Of a DNA stretch of 64,000 bases, positions 59,340 through 64,000 are shown one piece after another. This DNA comes from Mytilisepta virgata (taxonomy: Eukaryota; Mollusca; Bivalvia; Mytilida; Mytilidae): the NCBI GenBank assembly GCA_028015205.1, contig CM051510.1:31124580-31188579 (forward strand). The letters run 5' to 3'. Within the stretch, counting starts at the first letter, position 1. Each line of letters starts with the position of its first letter. The position numbers and the translations under genes are program-made. A model generated the notes under the pieces. The model did not search any database, was not told the DNA's origin, and saw only the letters and a list, made by a program, of their open reading frames with translations.

Positions 59340-59690
59340 TATTTTTTGAATAGGTCAAAAATAGTTTACATTCTTACCCTATAACCAAATATATTATTAC
59401 TGCTTATGATAAGACGAAGGATTTAGTACCTAAGGGGGGTCTGAGGGGGTCACGCCCCACACCCTCAAATGACAAAATACTTTATATCTTGAAAGCCATT
59501 GAGATCCCCACCCTATAACCATATATATTACTCCTTATGACAAGACGAAGCATTTGGTATCACATGGGGGTCTGAGGCGGTCATGCCCCGCCCCCTCAAA
59601 CGACAAAACCCTTAATATCTTGAAAACCCTTGCGATCCCCACCCTATAACCATATATATTATTACTCTTTATGAAAAGACGAAACATTGT
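59340..59690 (+). repeat. 131-bp tandem modules (right of the Tc1 element)
   Basis: GATCCCCACCCTATAACCAT recurs at 59503 and 59634 (period 131) with an earlier related unit near 59375. Shared parts are TTATGA.AAGACGAAG, GGGGTCTGAGG.GGTCA.GCCC and CAAA.GACAAAA. It is the continuation of the repeat before 57800. Confidence 0.7.
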
Positions 59691-60050
59691 ACTTCTAAAA
59701 TGATCAAAAGTTATAACCTCCATTACACCACACAATATTAGAAAGACATTGCCTGTATCAAAAGACAAAATTTATATATTTTAATAAATATACATGTTGG
59801 AAAACTGAAAAATAATACTCATAAAATAGTCATTGATATTGCATGAATGTGCAAAAATGACAACTGTGCGATTTATGTTTCAGTTTATCTTTTAATAATA
59901 TGTGGGAGTTATGTTTGGGAAACTTCGTTTGGAGAGACTTAGTAACAGTTCACTGTTACAATTATTACTTGTTTTTAATATATTAAGATATGATTATTAG
60001 AAATGTGTGATATATAAATCTAAATATGAGAGTAGAGTGTAAAATCCTAC
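59691..60050. other. AT-rich spacer
   Basis: Nothing recognisable. Confidence 0.4.
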
Positions 60051-60371
60051 CTTAATTCAGGCACAGTAAACATACTAGTCGTGTTTCCGAATTTATTCTG
60101 AAGCAAGACACCGTAAACATCTCCTGATATCTTATCAATATCCTCTCCTATAGTCAAATTGGCAACATATCCTTTCAATGCTCTACTTTCTCATATACCA
60201 TAAACTCTAAAATTGATTCGGATAATGTTTGAGTAAATTCTGTAGTGTTTTGTATCATTGTGGATGCAAAATACCATTTCGGTATTGAAGGTTCTGTTTC
60301 CGAATAAAACTTGACAGAAAACACATTTTTAGGCCAAGTACGCATCTGCGTTTGCACAATAACTGGTGCCC
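60051..60371 (-). pseudogene. Candidate Ig-like domain exon with a frameshift
   Basis: A minus-strand acceptor (AATCTGAACAG) is followed in phase 1 by APVIVQTQMRTWPKNVFSVK, then FYSETEPSIPKWYFASTMIQ and onward to FMVYEK. The frame then stops. The next frame continues sensibly as RALKGYVANLTIGEDIDKIS and then GDVYGVLLQNKFGNTTSMFT, ending before a GTAGGA donor. The order of a Trp-containing core strand (KWYF), a YVANLTI strand and a GVLLQNKFG strand fits an Ig-like domain with the Cys pair replaced. A one-base loss in the AAA run near the join would explain the break. Exit phase would then be 2. It may be a dead exon, or a live one with a sequence error. Confidence 0.42.
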
Positions 60372-60699
60372 CTGTTCAGATTAATAAACAAGCATTAATT
60401 AGTAAAACAAAACTGATGGACCAACAATGATATGAATTAAAGATAAGAAAATACAGGAAATATAAAACCTTGAGAAAACACACACACAGTATATAACATT
60501 GACTCCATCCAAAAATTTAATTTGTTTAAGATGTAATCATCAATTACATCAACGACTTACTGAATCACATAACCAGAGCTGCTGAAACGATATTATTCTA
60601 GTATTGGTTTGGATATGTTTTTTCCTTCAAACATGTAAAATTTTCTTTATAAGCCTTATGTGTAAGAGCAATAAAGCACCGTAATGTTATCGATCTAAC

Positions 60700-60800
60700 C
60701 TTCCACTTTTAAGTTTGTCTTTTGTGTGTACCAACTCTTCCCAGATACCTTTGCCACCCATACTCTGCAACTGAACTAGTGACCTTAAGTCGAATGTTCC
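60700..60800 (-). CDS. Candidate exon, unidentified
   Basis: A minus-strand acceptor (TGTTTTCTTTGTAG) precedes 101 open bases and a GTTAGA donor. The 33-residue product starts GTFDLRSLVQLQSMGGKGIW and continues EELVHTKDKLKSG, amphipathic and charged. Entry phase 0, exit phase 2, which does not join to the exon at 60051-60371. Not recognised. Confidence 0.3.
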
Positions 60801-60875
60801 CTACAAAGAAAACAGTTCTTTTTACAGGTATAATGATCACACACCCTTTTTAACATTACTCAATACATTGTACCT

Positions 60876-61043
60876 AAATACATGTATGTAGATCTTGTCT
60901 ATCAGAACTGATATCTTCACTACCAGGGAATGCATGGTTGTGTCTGCTGTTCAACGCTAGCTTGAAAGTGATACTTTGAAATTTGCTTATTGTAATCTTA
61001 GGAGTATGTTCTTCCTGTTCAGCACTCTCCTTCGCTGATTTTA
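60876..61043 (-). CDS. Possible exon, polar, unidentified
   Basis: On the minus strand, after an acceptor-like ACAGTTTCAG near 61065, a frame stays open over about 60 residues. It contains CQNDQSGKLKSAKESAEQEE, then HTPKITISKFQSITFKLALN, and ends at a TAG. Polar, charged, no domain recognised. It could be a cytoplasmic tail with a natural stop, but its phase does not match the neighbouring candidates. Boundaries are approximate. Confidence 0.2.
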
Positions 61044-61086
61044 GTTTTCCCGATTGGTCATTTTGGCATCTGAAACTGTTATTCAA

Positions 61087-61835
61087 CTTTTATAAGTATT
61101 TTTGCTTTCAAACTTATTGGCCATTAGCACAACTGTGCAGTAATAAGCAGACGAAATATGCATATCTGTTTTGCGCCAAATTGGTATTGGAAAGTATATA
61201 ATTACAAAACAAAAATGACAAATTGGACAACAGGAAAAGTCAACAGTGAAATTTTAATATATCAACAAACAGAAAGAATCCCAGACAGAAAGAATATAAA
61301 AGAGCACAAAATATAACCATAAACACAACAGAGAGTCACGATAGTCTGACTTAATACAGACACTAAGCAGTGGTTAAGCCGGTTTTGTGGGTATCCAAAC
61401 CTCTCCTTTATCTCCTGACATTCTGCTATATAAAACATACTATAAAAGCAAATACAGTATGATAGCCCAACAACATAACCAATTTCTATAACTGCAACAA
61501 TTTGTTGGATTGTACATAATTTAGATAGCACCATCAGAATGTGCCCGTTTCAACAGTAAAACTAGCTCTCATTCTTTGTCTGATTTGTCGCTCTATTAAA
61601 CAAAATTGTTAGCACTCCCATACAGTGTTTACTGCTATTTAGTCATCGAGTGCAACCAGAAATCTGCAGTATTCGTGCGAGGCCATTAAAAAGATAGTCT
61701 TCATTTGGAGGAAGAACAATATTTCCAGAAGTACACAAACTTTCGTAGTTGAAGCCCTTATTGTGAAAAGATCCTACGTAACTTCCAAATTTTTGTGGGT
61801 AATTGGCAAGACTTTTGGACTTATTCACGATATTA
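61087..61835. other. Spacer
   Basis: No gene recognised. 61200-61320 resembles 29505-29600 (TGACAAATTGGACAACAGG, AAAGTCAACA, AGAGCACAAAA), a weak dispersed repeat. Confidence 0.4.
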
Positions 61836-62039
61836 GGGACGAGATCAAAAGTTTAATGTAGGATAAAAAAACTTAATTCACTGAAACCCCCACTCCTAAC
61901 TTAATTTGGGAAAAATTGATTGACCAATATGGGCATATCCGAAAATCGATGTCTGATAACAAAACTTGCAGCGATTTTTACCCCCCATAAACTATTTGAA
62001 TTAAGTTTTTATCCTACATTGAACTTTTGATCTCGTCCC
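61836..62039 (+). mobile_element. MITE, copy 2 (204 bp)
   Basis: The same element as 57214-57434, including both inverted ends and the core TTGGGAAAAATTGATTGACC and TCCGAAAATCGATGTC. It lacks the long C runs of copy 1. Flanks are TTA (left) and AAA (right), so the target duplication is less clear. Confidence 0.78.
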
Positions 62040-62299
62040 AAATCTATAACAAAATGTTTAATGTTTATAAAAGTTTTACGTCTAATCTCTCGTAAAAGAT
62101 TTTTAAAATTTTGTCCCAAACTTTAGAGAAATATGAACAATCTGTGAATGCACGTTTATAAGTAGACTTAATTTAACAAATATTACACAACTTTGTATTA
62201 CTTATTTTTCCGTGTATATAGATAGATATTTACTGGCAAGATATAATTATGTAGGTTCCATCGAAAATTTTCGAGAATATATTTCTTATTCAGAAACTA

Positions 62300-62625
62300 A
62301 AATGAAATATGCACATCGTGTCCATCAAAATTGGTGTGAAAGAATTTGATTTCGACCACCGAGTCGATGCCAATGATGGTGGACTCCAATTCCCCGAGGA
62401 TATCCCAGCTCAGTTGCTAGTTTTTCGATATTATCCCGAAATTGATACTTAAAGTGTACTGTTACAAAATTGTTAAATTTGTGAAAACTATATCCCTCGC
62501 CCATAGCTGCCTATAGATGGTTTTGGCTTTACCCCTTTCGGTCATTTAGCATTTTTGAATTTACTCTTCATCTTTTTTAATTGTTGTTTTCATTTTCAAC
62601 ATTTAAGGCCTTGAGTACACATCTT
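62300..62625 (+). repeat. Dispersed repeat with CCCAGCTCAGTTGCTAGT, copy 2
   Basis: Matches 54620-54960 in order: CATCAAAATTGGTGTGAAAG, CGAGTCGATGCCA, GGATATCCCAGCTCAGTTGC, TTGATACTTAAAGTGTACTG and GGCCTTGAG.ACA. Confidence 0.65.
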
Positions 62626-62644
62626 TTTCAGGGATCAAATTTGG

Positions 62645-62695
62645 GCCTCGGTGGCCGAGTGGTCTAGGTAATTCGTCATGACTAGGCCAAAATAA
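62645..62695 (+). repeat. tRNA-like 5' fragment, probable SINE head
   Basis: GGCCTCGGTGGCCGAGTGGT resembles the first part of a class II tRNA with a pol III A box (TGGCCGAGTGGT). No B box or 3' acceptor half follows, so it is not a tRNA gene. A truncated tRNA-derived SINE is the likely origin. Confidence 0.5.
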
Positions 62696-62818
62696 AAAGA
62701 TTGTATGTTTGCCCAAACGCGACCGACCCAAAAAAAAACCCGCCGACTCAAATTCTTTTTTTGCCGTTTTTTTGAAGAATTTTTTTTTCGGATTTTTTTC
62801 GTGTCCGCTCCGTCATCG

Positions 62819-62825
62819 TATAAAA
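62819..62825 (+). promoter_or_regulatory. Possible TATA box
   Basis: TATAAAA lies 141 bases before the ATG at 62966, in a stretch with many CGs for this window. Promoter role is inferred only. Confidence 0.25.
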
Positions 62826-62965
62826 CTTAATGTTCGTCGTCTTTGCGTTTGAAAGTAACTGTGAATAAGACTAAAAGAATTGTAAGAGACGCAGTTAATC
62901 GATATTCGATGTTCTCGGTTTTTATCTACTGATTTAACGAACGTAAAGAAGTAAAACATGTGAAA

Positions 62966-63397
62966 ATGGCAGACAGTTTTGTTACGCTGTCGTCGTCTGT
63001 ACTTCTTAAAATAAACCAAAAAATAAAGCCTATTGTGTCTAATAGGCTTTATCGCTTTAGTAATAAGAAAACCTGGAATGATGTGTTTGATGAGGTTGCC
63101 GATCCTGATGAGATGGACATGCGGAAAACCGATGAAGTCGTTGTAACTGTATCAGACAAGAGTGGGCTACAAACTTTCGAGCCTGACATGAGTGAATCTA
63201 TTGAGGTTGTACAGGAATTTGACAATGAACTTAAGTTTGCTACTTTTACTGTGAAAAGATACCATTCTGAATCGGACGAAGAGGAAAATAACAATGTCAA
63301 CAAAGAAAAAGGAAAATCATACTTAGATGTATTGATGTCTAACGCCAAGCATTTGACATGCACAAAAAACCTAATGAAGAAAATCCCCGCTTTACAG
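62966..63397 (+). CDS. First coding exon of an unidentified gene (144 codons)
   Basis: ATG 62966 has a good context (GTGAAAATGG). An exon of exactly 144 codons ends ATCCCCGCTTTACAG before a GTATGTG donor (phase 0). The product starts MADSFVTLSSSVLLKINQKI. It has a basic segment (SNRLYRFSNKKTWNDVFDE), an acidic middle (DEMDMRKTDEVVVTV) and a Ser/Glu/Asp/Asn-rich low-complexity part (HSESDEEENNNVNKEKGKS). It ends SNAKHLTCTKNLMKKIPALQ. No signal peptide or membrane helix, so it is probably intracellular. I recognise no domain. An acceptor at 63971-63976 fits the next exon. It is the last feature of the window and runs off the end. Confidence 0.62.
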
Positions 63398-63605
63398 GTA
63401 TGTGAAATTTATATATTATGTTTAATATAAAGTTAATTATAGGGTAAACTCTGCAAGCTGACATGTTTAATGTTATAAATTTCCCCTTCAGAGTTTTATA
63501 ATTTGCCATCGGCCTGGGTGTAGGGTAGGGGGGATGTAGAAAAGAATGTGTTTACTAGGGGAAGTGCTGCCCAAATTTTTTTTAATACACTTACCGTGAT
63601 GTAGA

Positions 63606-63638
63606 TTTTTTTTTTTTTTTTTGGGGGGGGGGGGGGGG
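63606..63638 (+). repeat. T17-G16 homopolymer junction in the intron
   Basis: A T run followed by a G run and GTACC. It resembles the T/G junctions inside R1 elements but lacks the R1 flanks. Confidence 0.75.
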
Positions 63639-63976
63639 TACCTATCTGACAGATTCATAAACCCCCATTCCAACGAGTGAAGGAGTATATTGTCTTTCCA
63701 CATTTTCGTAACAATTTTCCTGGCTCTCTGACACTTAGCCAAATAATATCAATTTCTATGTGTATCGAATTTAGGGAACGAGGGGGGTGGGAGGTTCTGA
63801 ATGGTATATATATATATATATATATATTTGTTCACATTAAAAGTAGCAAACGTAAGTTTATTGTGAAAATCCATGTTTTGATTATAATATAAATGCTCAG
63901 ATCATATGGCTAAAGGATTCAATGAAACTTTGAGAAGATTTGTTGAATGTGATAATATGTTTTATATACATTTTAG

Positions 63977-64000
63977 ATGTTAAAGAATGTTTTAGATTCT
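63977..64000 (+). CDS. Probable second exon of the 62966 gene (start only)
   Basis: The acceptor TATATACATTTTAG is followed in phase 0, matching the donor at 63398, by codons for MLKNVLDS up to the window end. Too short to test further. Confidence 0.35.

Noticed and set aside
1..64000. Bacterial-type operons, phage or plasmid genes
   Set aside because: Spliced exons, LINEs, Tc1 elements and long non-coding stretches show an animal nuclear sequence.

Overview
This window looks like a stretch of an AT-rich animal genome. The repeat content and gene style suggest a bivalve mollusc, and a mussel (Mytilus-type) is my best guess. That assignment is inference: there is no rRNA, mitochondrial or diagnostic housekeeping gene here. 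The evidence is spliced GT-AG exons, long introns, very little coding sequence, and a dense mixture of young and decayed transposable elements. There are no operons, ribosome-binding sites or CRISPR arrays.

Most of the mass is repeats. The dominant theme is a set of non-autonomous elements, called R1 to R5 here, that share one architecture although their sequences differ. Each has a 5' palindrome, then a GTC or GTCC microsatellite, then tandem internal modules, then a short inverted copy of the 5' end, then a 3' hairpin. In R2, R3 and R5 the terminus is CTAGTT or CTTGTT. This matches what is described for Helentron-associated (HINE/pearl/DINE-like) rolling-circle elements. R1 is present six times (1-2258, 11096-13631, 15787-18198, 18622-20555, 40541-41960, 50382-52522). 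Two of these copies are nearly identical, and one sits inside an R2 element. R2 lies at 8501-9110, 10205-15531, 21001-21745, 29640-30237, 36004-37761 and 54050-54370. R3, R4 and R5 lie at 34880-35500, 38413-44365 (in parts) and 55104-56278.

Other mobile elements are: a 1.5-kb Tc1-like DD34E element with a frameshifted transposase (57802-59337); a 2.55-kb TTAA-flanked element with long terminal inverted repeats that encodes a THAP zinc finger, probably Kolobok (47597-50147); three kinds of MITE; two decayed LINE fragments (5039-6227, 31545-31936); and a cassette of an SGNH-hydrolase-like fragment overlapping a Ulp1/C48 protease with a zinc-finger tail (2803-3719).

The best host gene is a plus-strand, single-pass membrane protein assembled from short phase-1 exons. 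They are a signal peptide (20660-20726), a cysteine-rich Ig-like ectodomain (23930-24262), a stalk (25135-25221), a transmembrane segment (27430-27537) and a charged cytoplasmic exon (32478-32525). Its 3' end is not found. A second plus-strand gene begins at 62966 and runs off the window. Isolated candidate exons lie on the minus strand at 7422-7522, 60051-60371 and 60700-60800. Three long near-perfect hairpins (22567-22922, 30517-30643, 42459-42609) are not explained by the other features.
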